64,000 nt of DNA from an uncultured Anaerobutyricum sp. (GCF_934307085.1 NZ_CAKRCF010000007.1:1-64000); one strand, 5' to 3'. Numbered from the stretch's first letter, positions 25,797 through 35,449 are shown. Notes: generated by a model not told the origin, from the sequence alone. Program-made: numbers and translations.

Positions 25797-26789
25797 ATGA
25801 TAAAAACAGGGATAAAAGACAGCTATGACAGAGAGATAAATTATATGCGCATTTCCATTACAGACCGCTGTAATCTTCGCTGTCGTTACTGTATGCCAGA
25901 CGGAGCTGAATGGATTCCGATGAAAGAGATTCTTACCTATGAGGAGATCACAGAGGTCTGTCAGGAAGCAGTAAAGCTTGGTATCACCCGTTTTAAAATT
26001 ACGGGAGGGGAACCACTCGTGCGAAGAGGCTGCCCGGAGCTTATTCGCATGATAAAAAATATTCCGGGAACAGAACTTGTCACATTGACAACAAACGGAT
26101 TATTATTAGGAGAGCAATTAGAAGCATTATTATCGGCAGGACTTGATGCCGTTAATATCAGTCTCGATACATTGGATATCAAAAAATATGAATGGATTAC
26201 TGGGTTTGATAAACTTGATGCCGTCCTTTCTTCTATAGAAAAGGCAGTAGCTTCTGGTATTCCAGTAAAGATTAATGCAGTTTTACAAAAAGGAATGAAT
26301 GAGGAAGAATGGCTTCCTCTTACGGAACTTGCAAGAAAATTACCGTTAAGTGTTCGTTTTATTGAAATGATGCCGATTGGTTATGGAAATATGTCGGAAA
26401 GCATTTCTAATGAGGAGTTAAAAGAAACGATACGAAAACACTATGGAAATTTAACAGAGGATTTCCGCATATATGGAAATGGCCCGGCAGTATATTACTC
26501 TATAGAAGGATTTCAGGGAAATGTCGGATTTATCAGTGCAATGCATGGAAAGTTCTGTAATCTCTGTAATCGTATTCGAATGACTTCAACTGGAGATTTA
26601 AAGCCCTGCCTGTGCTACGAACAGCGCTGGGCTTTAAAACCTGCTTTACGAATAGAAAATCCGGAAAAACGACAGGAAGAAATTCAAAATATATTAAGAA
26701 AAAGTATTGAAAATAAGCCGCAAATGCATTGTTTTGAAGATACGAGACAAGTGACAGAAAGCCATCCTATGGGGCAGATTGGTGGATAA
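25797..26789 (+). CDS. moaA: GTP 3',8-cyclase MoaA
   Basis: A 330-residue radical SAM enzyme making the first molybdopterin precursor from GTP. The N-terminal cluster motif CNLRCRYC lies in MRISITDRCNLRCRYCMP; KITGGEPLVRRG and TTNGLLL follow. The C-terminal second cluster is in KFCNLCNR and LKPCLC. The protein ends in GQIGG, as needed for activity of the conserved GG tail. Other cofactor genes except the MOSC-MogA fusion at 28205 are not in the window. Debris separates the two. Confidence 0.94.
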   Translation: MIKTGIKDSYDREINYMRISITDRCNLRCRYCMPDGAEWIPMKEILTYEEITEVCQEAVKLGITRFKITGGEPLVRRGCPELIRMIKNIPGTELVTLTTNGLLLGEQLEALLSAGLDAVNISLDTLDIKKYEWITGFDKLDAVLSSIEKAVASGIPVKINAVLQKGMNEEEWLPLTELARKLPLSVRFIEMMPIGYGNMSESISNEELKETIRKHYGNLTEDFRIYGNGPAVYYSIEGFQGNVGFISAMHGKFCNLCNRIRMTSTGDLKPCLCYEQRWALKPALRIENPEKRQEEIQNILRKSIENKPQMHCFEDTRQVTESHPMGQIGG

Positions 26790-26793
26790 TATT

Positions 26794-27074
26794 ATGTCTT
26801 CATCTGCTTGGGGCGAGGGTAGCTATCGTTTTGGTATACAAACAGCGGATGTGATGAGTAAGGATATTATACGGGAATATCCAGATTTATTTGAAATCAC
26901 AAAAATTGTAAGCAACTACATTGAGAAACAGATTGGACTGCCAATACCTGATGGCGAGATTGCTTATTTGGCGTTGCATTTTGGCTCTCATTTATCAGTA
27001 GCGGAGAATGAACATCAAAATCTTCGAATTTTAGTGGTTTGTGCTAATGGAGTATCTACAGGAAATATGATACA
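26794..27074 (+). pseudogene. Fragment of a PRD-type transcriptional antiterminator
   Basis: The frame encodes the end of a PTS regulation domain (EYPDLFEITKIVSNYIEKQ, PDGEIAYLALHFGSHL) followed by the start of an EIIB-like domain (LRILVVCANGVSTGNM). These are in the order seen in MtlR/LicR-type activators. The N-terminal HTH and first PRD, and everything after the P-loop, are missing. No ribosome site is evident. It overlaps the end of moaA by position only and is probably not functional. Confidence 0.75.
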
Positions 27075-27215
27075 GAGGCAAAAGCAGCGGTGAAAGCCAC
27101 TTTTCATATGAATGGCCCTGTTTATCTTCGATTTGGCAGACTTCCTGTCCCTGTATTTAACAATCCAGATACCTATACGTTTGAATTAGGGAAAGGAGTG
27201 GTTCTTTGTGTTATA
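27069..27215 (+). pseudogene. Fragment of a transketolase C-terminal subunit
   Basis: In a second frame that begins within the antiterminator fragment, the sequence reads DTEAKAAVKATFHMNGPVYL then RFGRLPVPVFNNPD and FELGKGVVL, the third domain of transketolase-like proteins. Only about 48 codons survive. Its direct junction to the PRD fragment shows a deletion between unrelated genes. Confidence 0.75.
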
Positions 27216-27220
27216 ACTAC

Positions 27221-27850
27221 CTATTCCGCATCCGCCAACAGCTTTTTAATACACGAATAGGTAATTTCATATAATGATAGCAGGACATATTCTGTATGTG
27301 CCTCTTTCATTGCTTTGGTCTGTTTTTCCGTTACATAAGTATATGGATAAATACCGAATAAAAATGGGAAGAATGCATATAAGAAGTCCTGAATATCGTG
27401 TATCGTCATTTTAGGGAAGAATTTTTCAAGACAGTGTGTTACAGCTGCCATAGAGTTTCCATAAGATTTTTTAAATTCTACAAGATTGTCTAAACGGCTG
27501 CGGCTTTCCATATCATAATGATTCATAGATAGTAATTTTAGGAGACATTCTCTTTTTTCTAAAGTATGAGCTAAGGCACTGGCAAATTCATCAACAGTCA
27601 TCACTTCATATTTTTCAAAAATCTGTCGGATATCGGCTGTCCATAAGTCATATTCCCTCTGAAACAGTGCCAGAAAAATCTCTTCTTTTGTCTGAAAGTA
27701 ATTATAGATAGAAGTGCGGGTAAAGGTTGTTTCAAGACTAATCTGTTTTAAAGTGATATCTTTAAAGTTCATCGTCGTATATAATTTTGCACAGGCGTTA
27801 ATAATTTCTTCTTTTCTTGCGTTAGTTAATTGTTCGGAACCTTTTGGCAT
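27221..27850 (-). CDS. TetR-family regulator
   Basis: A 209-residue repressor. The HTH is in ARKEEIINACAKLYTTMNFK and TFTRTSIYNYFQTKEEIFLAL; the rest is an all-helical ligand domain without a recognisable pocket. ATG 27850 follows AAAGAGA; an in-frame ATG at 27907 adds a leader-derived tail. Its promoter holds a palindrome that it may bind itself. Targets are unknown; it is surrounded by gene debris. Confidence 0.88.
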   Translation of the reverse strand: MPKGSEQLTNARKEEIINACAKLYTTMNFKDITLKQISLETTFTRTSIYNYFQTKEEIFLALFQREYDLWTADIRQIFEKYEVMTVDEFASALAHTLEKRECLLKLLSMNHYDMESRSRLDNLVEFKKSYGNSMAAVTHCLEKFFPKMTIHDIQDFLYAFFPFLFGIYPYTYVTEKQTKAMKEAHTEYVLLSLYEITYSCIKKLLADAE

Positions 27851-27931
27851 AATATTTTCTCTTTTCTTTAAAATATATAATTGATTTGCTATAAATGTAT
27901 GCTTCATTTATATGTGATTTATGATAAATAC

Positions 27932-27974
27932 TCACTTTTTAAGTGATTATATCTAAGTACCGATGATATGTCAA
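27932..27974 (-). promoter_or_regulatory. TetR promoter with palindromic operator
   Basis: On the minus strand TTGACA (27969-27974) and TATAAT (27946-27951) have a 17-base spacer. The palindrome TCACTT-TTT-AAGTGA (27932-27946) starts at the end of the -10 and covers the transcript start, a typical autorepression layout. Confidence 0.75.
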
Positions 27975-28121
27975 TCTATGATGAATATGAGGGCATAGTG
28001 TGTTTTTCTCCTGCATATCTTTCTTTTTGTAAAAGTATATGATATAATTTTGAGAACGATTATTAAAATTATTGGGCTAGAGAGAACATATTTGATTTTT
28101 TCAAACTTGTACAGGGTAGAA

Positions 28122-28190
28122 CAGATGCATTGCTTTGAAAATAGACAAAAAGTAACAGAAAGCCAGTCGATGGAACAGATTGGCGGATGA
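28122..28190 (+). pseudogene. Second copy of the moaA 3' end
   Basis: The last 22 codons of a MoaA-like gene are present, MHCFENRQKVTESQSMEQIG and a final G before TGA. They match the tail of the intact moaA (MHCFEDTRQVTESHPMGQIG) with clear differences. Nothing of MoaA precedes them. It lies right before the MOSC-MogA gene and includes its ribosome site region. Confidence 0.8.
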
Positions 28191-28204
28191 GAGGAGAAGT
28201 TAAT

Positions 28205-29146
28205 ATGGGGAAAATTACCGGAATTTGTATCAGTGAAAAAAGAGGGGTGCAAAAGCATCTCATAACAGAAGCTAATATTATTTGCAACTGGGGAATCGAG
28301 GGCGACGCTCACGGTGGCAAATGGCATCGTCAGATTAGTCTTCTTTCCAAAGAAAAAGTGGATGCCTTTAAAGCCAAAGGCGCAGATATCCATCCCGGTT
28401 CTTTTGGTGAAAACTTAATTGTTGAGGGAGTTGATTTCCGCTCTATGCCTGTCGGCACCCGTTTTGTTATCGGAGATGTCGTTCTTGAAATGACCCAGAT
28501 TGGAAAGGAATGTCATAACCATTGTTTGATCTATAAGACAATGGGGGACTGCATCATGCCAAGAGAAGGCGTATTTGCAGAAGTAATTACAGGTGGGCAT
28601 ATTAAAATCGGTCAGGAAGTTACCTGCATCCCTCCAAAAGCAGACAGACCTTATACAGCAGCAGTAATCACTTTAAGCGATAAGGGAGCCGCCGGAATAA
28701 GAGAGGATAAAAGTGGTCCTGCAATCGTAGAAATGTTAAAATCTGCAGGATACGATGTAAAAGAAACTCTTTTACTTGCGGATGAACAAAAGCTTCTTGA
28801 AAAAGAACTGATTCGTTTAAGCGATCAGCGTCAGATTAATCTTATTTTTACGACTGGCGGAACTGGATTTTCCAAACGTGACCGGACTCCGGAAGCAACT
28901 ATCGCCGTCTGTGACCGCATGGCAAACGGAATTGCTGAAGCAATTCGTAATTATTCCATGACGATTACCCCTCGTGCCATGTTCAGCCGTGCTGTTTCCG
29001 GAATCCGTAACAACACTCTCATTATCAATCTTCCGGGCAGTCCAAAGGCGGTAAAGGAGTCTTTAGAGTTCCTTCTTCCGAATTTAGAACACGGGCTTGG
29101 GATTTTAACGAATCGTGAAAATGAATGTGGAGCACCTTCGCTGTGA
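28205..29146 (+). CDS. MOSC domain - MogA/MoaB fusion
   Basis: A 313-residue two-domain protein. Residues 1-145 are a MOSC domain (GDAHGGKWHRQISLLS, HPGSFGENLIVEG, GKECHNHC) that handles sulfur carrier chemistry. Residues 155-313 are a MogA/MoaB-type molybdopterin adenylyltransferase (VITLSDKGAAGIREDKSGP, TTGGTGFSKRDRTPEAT, LPGSPKAVKESL). The fusion is common in Clostridia. GAGGAGA precedes ATG 28205. It overlaps the next gene by one base (TGATG). Confidence 0.92.
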   Translation: MGKITGICISEKRGVQKHLITEANIICNWGIEGDAHGGKWHRQISLLSKEKVDAFKAKGADIHPGSFGENLIVEGVDFRSMPVGTRFVIGDVVLEMTQIGKECHNHCLIYKTMGDCIMPREGVFAEVITGGHIKIGQEVTCIPPKADRPYTAAVITLSDKGAAGIREDKSGPAIVEMLKSAGYDVKETLLLADEQKLLEKELIRLSDQRQINLIFTTGGTGFSKRDRTPEATIAVCDRMANGIAEAIRNYSMTITPRAMFSRAVSGIRNNTLIINLPGSPKAVKESLEFLLPNLEHGLGILTNRENECGAPSL

Positions 29147-30789
29147 TGCAGAAAATATTACAAAAAAAGGCAAACAGAAATATCATTATTTTTATATGCA
29201 TGGTTCTCATTGCACTACTGTGCCGTATTTTAGGGAAAATAAGTTTCCAGTATGTTTTAAATGGAATCGTACGAAGCATAATACATATTGGATTATATAT
29301 CGGATGGGCGATAAGCATCCATAAACGAGTCGTTCAAAAATCAGTGAAAAATACCCTTCTCTTTATATCCGGCTTAATGATTTTCTGGTTTATTATCCGC
29401 ACTGTAAAGTATTTTTTTACAATAGATGCCAACGTAGAACGCTATTTGTGGTACAGCTACTATCTGCCTATGCTCTTTATTCCACAGGCTGCACTACAGG
29501 CAGCGATTCTTCTTGGACAGCCAGAAGAGTATACTTTACCAAAATGGTCAAAATTAATATATCTTCCTACCATTTTCTGTTTTTTACTTGTAATATCTAA
29601 TGATTTTCATCAATGGGTATTTTCCTTTCCTTTAGGGGAAGTATGGACAGATAAAGCTTATTGTTATGAAGGTGGCTATTACATCGTATTCCTCTGGGAA
29701 ATCCTATGTGGGGTATCTGCCTTTATTTTGATGGTTTATAAACGCCGACTGTCCCAAAGAAAGAAGTATCTTCCCATTATAGGAATTTGTATTACTATCA
29801 TCTATGCCGTTATTCATGCAAGTGGTGTACAGTGGATGCAGGTCATCGGCGGAGATATTACCGCTGTTTTATGTCTGATGTTTGTATGTATATTTGAAAG
29901 CTGTATTTACTGTGGCCTGATTCAGACAAATACAGGATATGAACAATTGTTTGAAGTATGCACGATGGGAGCGCAGATCACAGATTTAAAGTATCATGTA
30001 TGCTATGCTTCTTCTAATGCAATGGAACTATCTGAGACTGTAATGAAAGAGTCTGCAAAGAAAGAAGTCGTTGTTGATAAAAAGACCGTAATTAAAAGCA
30101 GGCCGATTCAGGGAGGATATGTTTTATGGCAGGAGGACATTAAAGACATCCTGATGCTGTTGGAAAAGATGGAAGAAAATCGGAAAACGATAGAAGAGAG
30201 TAACTGCATTGAGCAGGAGAATTATCAGACAAAAGCAAAGATTAATATGCTCCGGGAAAAGAACCGCTTATACGATAAGCTTCAGATGCAAACTGCCGGG
30301 CAGATTGAACTATTAAATAACTTGTTATATCAATATGAGGCGGAAACAAATTTGACAGCGAAACGCAGGCTGCTTGCTAAAATCAGTGTAATCGGAACTT
30401 ACATAAAGCGATGTGGTAACTTAATTTTTATCGAAGAAAGAGCTGAGGTGTCTGATATCGCAGAACTGGAAGCCTGTTTGGAGGAGTCTTTTAGCAGTCT
30501 TAGGCTAATGGGAGTTATGTGTGCATTTGCCGCTCCGTCAGGAGCATTTATCTATGTGCGGGATGCCGTCCGTATTTATAACTTTTTTGAAACCGTAATC
30601 GAAGCTTGTCTTGATTCCCTTTTATCTGTATGGGTAAAGTTTCGTGTACATAAAGAAAGTCTGATTTTTTGTATGGAAGTAGAAAGTAACGCAAACTTAA
30701 CCTCATTTTTTAAAATCACCGATACAAGCAGTTACGAGGACGGCGTATGGAGATTTACATTTACTGTGAAGAAAGCAGGTGAAGCGTAA
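29146..30789 (+). CDS. Membrane sensor protein with N-terminal 7TM-like region
   Basis: A 547-residue protein. Residues 10-270 hold about eight hydrophobic helices like the HisKA_7TM-type sensor module. A coiled coil lies at about residues 335-390 (ENRKTIEESNC to EKNRLYDKL). The rest resembles a degenerate kinase: no clear phospho-His box and no N or G1/G2 boxes of an ATPase. It may be a sensor that lost catalysis and works with the kinase encoded next, which it overlaps by one base (TAATG). The start ATG overlaps the preceding stop. Confidence 0.75.
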   Translation: MQKILQKKANRNIIIFICMVLIALLCRILGKISFQYVLNGIVRSIIHIGLYIGWAISIHKRVVQKSVKNTLLFISGLMIFWFIIRTVKYFFTIDANVERYLWYSYYLPMLFIPQAALQAAILLGQPEEYTLPKWSKLIYLPTIFCFLLVISNDFHQWVFSFPLGEVWTDKAYCYEGGYYIVFLWEILCGVSAFILMVYKRRLSQRKKYLPIIGICITIIYAVIHASGVQWMQVIGGDITAVLCLMFVCIFESCIYCGLIQTNTGYEQLFEVCTMGAQITDLKYHVCYASSNAMELSETVMKESAKKEVVVDKKTVIKSRPIQGGYVLWQEDIKDILMLLEKMEENRKTIEESNCIEQENYQTKAKINMLREKNRLYDKLQMQTAGQIELLNNLLYQYEAETNLTAKRRLLAKISVIGTYIKRCGNLIFIEERAEVSDIAELEACLEESFSSLRLMGVMCAFAAPSGAFIYVRDAVRIYNFFETVIEACLDSLLSVWVKFRVHKESLIFCMEVESNANLTSFFKITDTSSYEDGVWRFTFTVKKAGEA

Positions 30790-32114
30790 TGCAGACATTC
30801 TATCTGTCATCTAAGCTACTACAGACGATGTTTATGGCCGTAGTATTTCTCAGTCTGATATTTTCTCTTCTTTTACTCTTTCTTCTTTATGAACTCCGAC
30901 CATACATGTGGAAATGCTATCGAAATTGGAACAGCTTTCTATTCTTCTTTTTATTTCTGCTTTTGAATCATCTGGCATATTCTTTCCATCAGATAAATAA
31001 TGGTGAAAAATATTATGAATTGCTGCCTGTCCCAATCATAATACTTTGGTGCATTGTCGGTATTATTGATTTTTTACTTGTTAGAGAGTGTGTCCACTTA
31101 AAAAAGAAAACGAAAGAGAAGGTTAGCCAAAATTCTATTAAAGAAGCGTTGAATCTTCTTCCGGTAGGAATCTGCTATTTTACTTTGAATGGTACAATAA
31201 AGCTCTGTAATTCACAGATGTACCGGCTTTTTAGAGCACTTGCTCATAAAGACCTGCAAAAACTTAGTGAATTACGAGGTGCCCTTCACAGCAATATACA
31301 AAACGGAGTTATCCACCTTACAGATAAAAAGGAAATTTATCTTTTTCCCGATGGACGGGCATGGAATTATCAGGAAAATGAGGTGAAAGACACGGAGGGA
31401 AATGTTTATATAGAAGCCGTTTTTTCGGATATCACAAAGCAATATCATGAAAAAATAAATCTTACAAGGCAAACAGAAAAGTTAAAAGAAATATCCAGAG
31501 AGCTAAGATATCTTTCTGATAATGTATTGATTTTGACAAGAGAAAGGGAAGTCCTTGCTGCCAAGACTAAATTGCATGATCAGATGGGAGCGGGACTAAC
31601 CGCTATCCGACAAAGTTTAGCACAGGAAAATGCAGATTACAGCAATGCGGTACGATTACTTCGTCAGGCAGTAAATGCGATTTGGAATGATAATCAATAT
31701 CCTTTAGAAGAGGGAGAATTTGAAAGATTTCTACAGGATGCCCGAACAATCGGTGTAAAGGTTCGCTGCACAGGCTCCTTACCAAAGGAAGAAGAGTATG
31801 CTCACATATATATTCTTGCCATGAGGGAATGTCTGACAAACGGAGTATGTCATGCCAGTGCGACAGAGCTTTTTATAACGATGCAAGAAGATAAGGATTG
31901 TTATCATATTTGTATTACAAATAATGGGGAAATTCCGGAAAAAGAAGTTGTTCCAAAAGGCGGCTTATATAATCTTTCACGTCATATATTTGATTATAGT
32001 GGGGAAATGCATATACAGTCCATGCCATATTTTGCATTAACAATAACATTTCAAAAAAAGGAGCTAAATCATGAAGAAGGTATTGATTGTAGAGGATCAG
32101 AGGATGCCTCGTGA
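30789..32114 (+). CDS. NarL-type sensor histidine kinase with PAS domain
   Basis: A 441-residue kinase with about three N-terminal helices, a PAS-like domain near residues 115-215 (NLLPVGICYFTLNGTIKLCN, YIEAVFSDITKQYHE) and a dimerisation helix with phospho-His in LHDQMGAGLTAIRQSL. The ATPase part is short: AMRECLTNGVCHA is the N box and KGGLYNLSRHIFDY the G region. It lies between the membrane sensor and the LuxR-type regulator and overlaps the latter by 44 bases. Confidence 0.88.
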   Translation: MQTFYLSSKLLQTMFMAVVFLSLIFSLLLLFLLYELRPYMWKCYRNWNSFLFFFLFLLLNHLAYSFHQINNGEKYYELLPVPIIILWCIVGIIDFLLVRECVHLKKKTKEKVSQNSIKEALNLLPVGICYFTLNGTIKLCNSQMYRLFRALAHKDLQKLSELRGALHSNIQNGVIHLTDKKEIYLFPDGRAWNYQENEVKDTEGNVYIEAVFSDITKQYHEKINLTRQTEKLKEISRELRYLSDNVLILTREREVLAAKTKLHDQMGAGLTAIRQSLAQENADYSNAVRLLRQAVNAIWNDNQYPLEEGEFERFLQDARTIGVKVRCTGSLPKEEEYAHIYILAMRECLTNGVCHASATELFITMQEDKDCYHICITNNGEIPEKEVVPKGGLYNLSRHIFDYSGEMHIQSMPYFALTITFQKKELNHEEGIDCRGSEDAS

Positions 32115-32718
32115 AAATATGGAAAGGATTCTCCTTGATAGTGGCAAATATAAGCTTTGTGCCAGTGTAAACGGAGCCGATGTCGCACTTGCCGTATGCA
32201 GGCGGGAGAAAATTGACCTGGTTTTAATGGATGTGTGTACTGCCGGTAATAAAGACGGTATTGAAGCGGCAGCAGAAATTAAAGCAGAATTCCCGGACAT
32301 AAAAATAATTATCGTAACTTCGATGGTAGAAGTCGGATATTTAAAAAGAGCGAAGGAAGCAAAAGCCGACAGCTTCTGGTATAAAGATATCAGTCCAGAA
32401 AAACTAATTGATGTTATAGAGAAAACAATGGCAGGCGAACATATCTTCCCAGACAAAACACCTAGCGTAAAGCTGGGTCTTGCTGACAGTTCAGAACTTA
32501 CTGCTAAAGAAATCGAAGTTCTCCGGCTTATATGCGAAGGTCTTGAATATAGTGAGATTGCTGAACGAATGCATATATCACAGCGAACAGTAAAGTTCCA
32601 TATTTCTAACATATTATCAAAAACCGGCTATGCCAATAAAACAAGGCTCGCAATCGCAGTCACCAATAAAAACTTCATCATCCCAAGCAGCCCGGAAAAA
32701 AATCCATCCTCTTTGTGA
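32071..32718 (+). CDS. NarL/LuxR-family response regulator
   Basis: A 215-residue regulator: receiver with VEDQRMPRE, phospho-Asp in VLMDVCTAGNKDG, Lys in FWYKDISPEKL, and a C-terminal LuxR-type HTH (LTAKEIEVLRLICEGLEYSE, ISQRTVKFHISNILSK). AAAGGAG at 9 bases supports ATG 32071 inside the kinase gene. The downstream secreted protein has its own transcription unit start region, so the target of this three-gene system is unknown. Confidence 0.93.
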   Translation: MKKVLIVEDQRMPRENMERILLDSGKYKLCASVNGADVALAVCRREKIDLVLMDVCTAGNKDGIEAAAEIKAEFPDIKIIIVTSMVEVGYLKRAKEAKADSFWYKDISPEKLIDVIEKTMAGEHIFPDKTPSVKLGLADSSELTAKEIEVLRLICEGLEYSEIAERMHISQRTVKFHISNILSKTGYANKTRLAIAVTNKNFIIPSSPEKNPSSL

Positions 32719-32844
32719 AGAAAACCTGTACTTAAGGACAGGGTAAAAAATGAGCATATTTGTTATAATTCTCTTAAGAAAACTTTATAGTTTTAAAATG
32801 GATACTCTCGCAACTTCATCGAAAAATTAAAAGGAGGGGTCACT

Positions 32845-34602
32845 ATGAAAAAAGAGAGAACGAAACAAATATGTAACTATTTCATGAAGGGATTATTGTT
32901 ATGTGCTTTGGTGTTTGGGTTCTGGTTTATGGCAGATGCCGGGGTGAATGCCAATGAAGTCGGTATTCCTAAAGACTTTACCCCAGGAACGATAGAAATG
33001 GTTCCATTTACGAAAGAAGAAAATAGTAATCCATATATTAATATAACCAATAACTCTGATAAACCGATAAAAGTAACTTTTGAGCATGATATTATAAAAA
33101 CAGATCATAATTATCAACTAAGAATATATGTAGGAAATCATGAGTGTGTAAGTCGCGAAAATCCAGTAGCGAAAGATGCAAATGTGCTTTATTTATATCC
33201 ATATCAGCGTATAGAGAAGGCTTGTGAAGTTGTTTTTTCTTCTTCAGCTTCAAGCTCTGCTTCTGTTACATTTAACATTAAAGCAGCCTATCTCAGTAAA
33301 GAAGTAAAAAAGAAAGAGCAGGCGATTGGTCTTAATAAAAATACCGCAGTGGAAATTCCATTATCCGGTATGCAGAACAGTCTTTATGAAGGTGTTACTG
33401 TTTCTGGAGGAGAAGAACGCTGGTATAAGTTTAATGTTAGCGAAAGAGCTGTAATTAATCCGACATTTGAGCTGGCTGAAAAAGAAAGAAACGAACATTT
33501 TAATTCCAATACTACAACTATTCGAATTTATAATCCTCGTGATGAACAGGTATATACAGAAGCTCATACAAAGTATACAGGTGAGAATGTATGGAATCTG
33601 GGTTCAAAAACTTTAACAAGCGGTACATATTATGTACAGATAGCTAATAGGGGTTCTTATTATCCGGCAACATTTATGTTCAACCTAAACGGTCACAACT
33701 GGATCCCTGCAACTGGAATTACCTGTTCCCAGAGTGCAATCCAGCTTTCTGATATAGGTAAGAAAAAGGTGATCGCACAGACTGTACCGGCGAATTCCGA
33801 TGATAAGATTGTTTCGGTATATGACCATCTTACCGGAAAGACGTGGGACTGGTATAATTCGAATAAAGTTGATTATGACGGAATTCCATCTTCTGCTACT
33901 GCACCGGGCAAACATAAATGGATTACTTTTAAGACTACTAACGGAAAGACATTTACCACTTATGTAATCAGTCCGGCAGAGAAATTGAGCAAGCCACGTG
34001 TGGCTACAGGTTATAATTCTGCAAAGTTCTGGGTGGATTACCCGAATAAGCTGCAGACTTCTGTAAGGATTCAGGTTTTAAAGAAGGGTAAATGGACGAC
34101 AGCAAAAACGATAGGATACTTCTCCTGTGGCAACAGTAATCCGGTTACCATAAAAGGATTAAAGCCTCTGACGAATTACAAGTTCCGTGTACAGGCTTAT
34201 GCAAACGGTATGGCAGGAACGCCATCCAATATCGTAACAATGAAGACCGGCTCTAAAGTAAAACCAGCGGTAAAGTCTATAAAAATCGTACAGAAGAAAA
34301 AGGTAACCGTTAAGGGCTGGTGGCGCAAACACTGGGTTGGCGGACACATTTCACGTTATGAATGGGTACCACCGTATACCTATACGAAGTATAAAGTAAA
34401 AGTAACCTTAAAGAAAAAAGTACCGAAAATCGGCGGTATGTGGGTTGCTACTAATTGGGTAAAGGGAAGTAAAAAGAGTTATACCGTATGGGTTCCTAAC
34501 GGGGCACAGAAAGGGAAAAAGCTGACGATTAGAATCAGTACAGCATTAGGTAAAGGATATGGTAATGGTCCAGAAGTGAAAAAAGTAATAAGAGTTAAGT
34601 AG
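32845..34602 (+). CDS. Large secreted protein with fibronectin-III-like domain
   Basis: A 585-residue protein with a signal peptide (GLLLCALVFGFWFMADAGVN-A). Two beta-rich modules lie at residues 45-155 and 170-285; the second looks like a pre-peptidase C-terminal domain (GEERWYKFNVSERA, SGTYYVQIANRG). A linker with an Ig-like part follows, then a fibronectin-III domain at about 380-465 (SKPRVATGYNSAKFWVDYPN, KPLTNYKFRVQAYANG). The last 110 residues are Lys/Trp-rich and unrecognised. No catalytic domain or sorting signal was seen. AAGGAGGGG precedes the ATG. Confidence 0.75.
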   Translation: MKKERTKQICNYFMKGLLLCALVFGFWFMADAGVNANEVGIPKDFTPGTIEMVPFTKEENSNPYINITNNSDKPIKVTFEHDIIKTDHNYQLRIYVGNHECVSRENPVAKDANVLYLYPYQRIEKACEVVFSSSASSSASVTFNIKAAYLSKEVKKKEQAIGLNKNTAVEIPLSGMQNSLYEGVTVSGGEERWYKFNVSERAVINPTFELAEKERNEHFNSNTTTIRIYNPRDEQVYTEAHTKYTGENVWNLGSKTLTSGTYYVQIANRGSYYPATFMFNLNGHNWIPATGITCSQSAIQLSDIGKKKVIAQTVPANSDDKIVSVYDHLTGKTWDWYNSNKVDYDGIPSSATAPGKHKWITFKTTNGKTFTTYVISPAEKLSKPRVATGYNSAKFWVDYPNKLQTSVRIQVLKKGKWTTAKTIGYFSCGNSNPVTIKGLKPLTNYKFRVQAYANGMAGTPSNIVTMKTGSKVKPAVKSIKIVQKKKVTVKGWWRKHWVGGHISRYEWVPPYTYTKYKVKVTLKKKVPKIGGMWVATNWVKGSKKSYTVWVPNGAQKGKKLTIRISTALGKGYGNGPEVKKVIRVK

Positions 34603-34677
34603 CCTTCTAGAAATCGCCTTTTCCATTTCCCCTATAATAACATAAAAGGAAAAGGCATCTAGAGTCACTTTCCCTAT

Positions 34678-34717
34678 AGAAGAGATTTCATGCGAGTGCA
34701 TGAAATCTCTTCTTTTA
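34678..34717 (+). terminator. Terminator after the large secreted protein
   Basis: A perfect 16-base stem (AGAAGAGATTTCATGC, loop GAGT, complement) ends in TTTT. Just upstream GCCTTTTCC and GGAAAAGGC (about 34617-34655) form a second, looser hairpin. Confidence 0.88.
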
Positions 34718-34879
34718 CTTTGATGTCAGAATTTTGATGTGACAAAAGCAGATGGCTGTGATATATTGTAATAATGCCAGAGCGTGTTTGAAAATAAAAT
34801 AGAATCATATCGGAAATTGACCGCCAAAATAAGCACAGAAAGATTCTGGGAGTATATATAAATAAATGGAGGCAGAATT

Positions 34880-35449
34880 ATGTTAAATAGCAAAGAAAAG
34901 AAATCAAATCTTGAGATGTTTATAAAGCTTATAACAGGATATTTTAATAATAAAGAGCAGTTTGAAGAAATGCAAAAATCGGGCAAAGTATATCCATATG
35001 CCGAGCATGTTAATACAGTCTGTAATGACAAGATTAAAAATCTTCCAGTGGATTTTCAGGGAAAGTTTCTTGTAGAAGAAAGCTATTATGAAACGAATGG
35101 AAAAAAACATGCATCTCCCCATATTTTTTTATTTACAGAGGAAAGGGAAGGGATTTTACTTTCATCTTATGAAATACCAGCGGGAGCAGATAAAAATACA
35201 TTTACGTATGATTCCATGCTGCCGGTAGAATATAGTGAATTGAAGAAGTCGGAAAAGTTTACACCGGCATTATATCTTGAAAATGATGGTGTTTGGGAAG
35301 GTGGAAGTACAAGCCAGTTTACACCGGTTATGATGTTTAAATTGTGGGAACGTTTTTCAGAGACAGGTTTGGAAGTATCTGAGAGCATGGAAGTAAATGG
35401 AAAAAGAACGTTTGGATATGATGTTCCGATTCTTTATAAGCGTGCATAA
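34880..35449 (+). CDS. Conserved hypothetical protein, faintly CpeT-like
   Basis: A 189-residue soluble protein without signal peptide or membrane segment. The start (KLITGYFNNKEQFEEM) and the beta-strand-rich middle (LVEESYYETNGKKHASPHIF, GILLSSYEIPAGADKNTF) recall the barrel of CpcT/CpeT-type proteins, but the match is by eye and the phycobilin role would not fit this organism. GGAGGC precedes the ATG. It is monocistronic. Function unknown. Confidence 0.7.
   Translation: MLNSKEKKSNLEMFIKLITGYFNNKEQFEEMQKSGKVYPYAEHVNTVCNDKIKNLPVDFQGKFLVEESYYETNGKKHASPHIFLFTEEREGILLSSYEIPAGADKNTFTYDSMLPVEYSELKKSEKFTPALYLENDGVWEGGSTSQFTPVMMFKLWERFSETGLEVSESMEVNGKRTFGYDVPILYKRA

Noticed and set aside
34880..35449. 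Calling this protein a phycobilin lyase CpeT
   Set aside because: The likeness is faint and the organism shows no sign of phycobiliproteins; kept as hypothetical.
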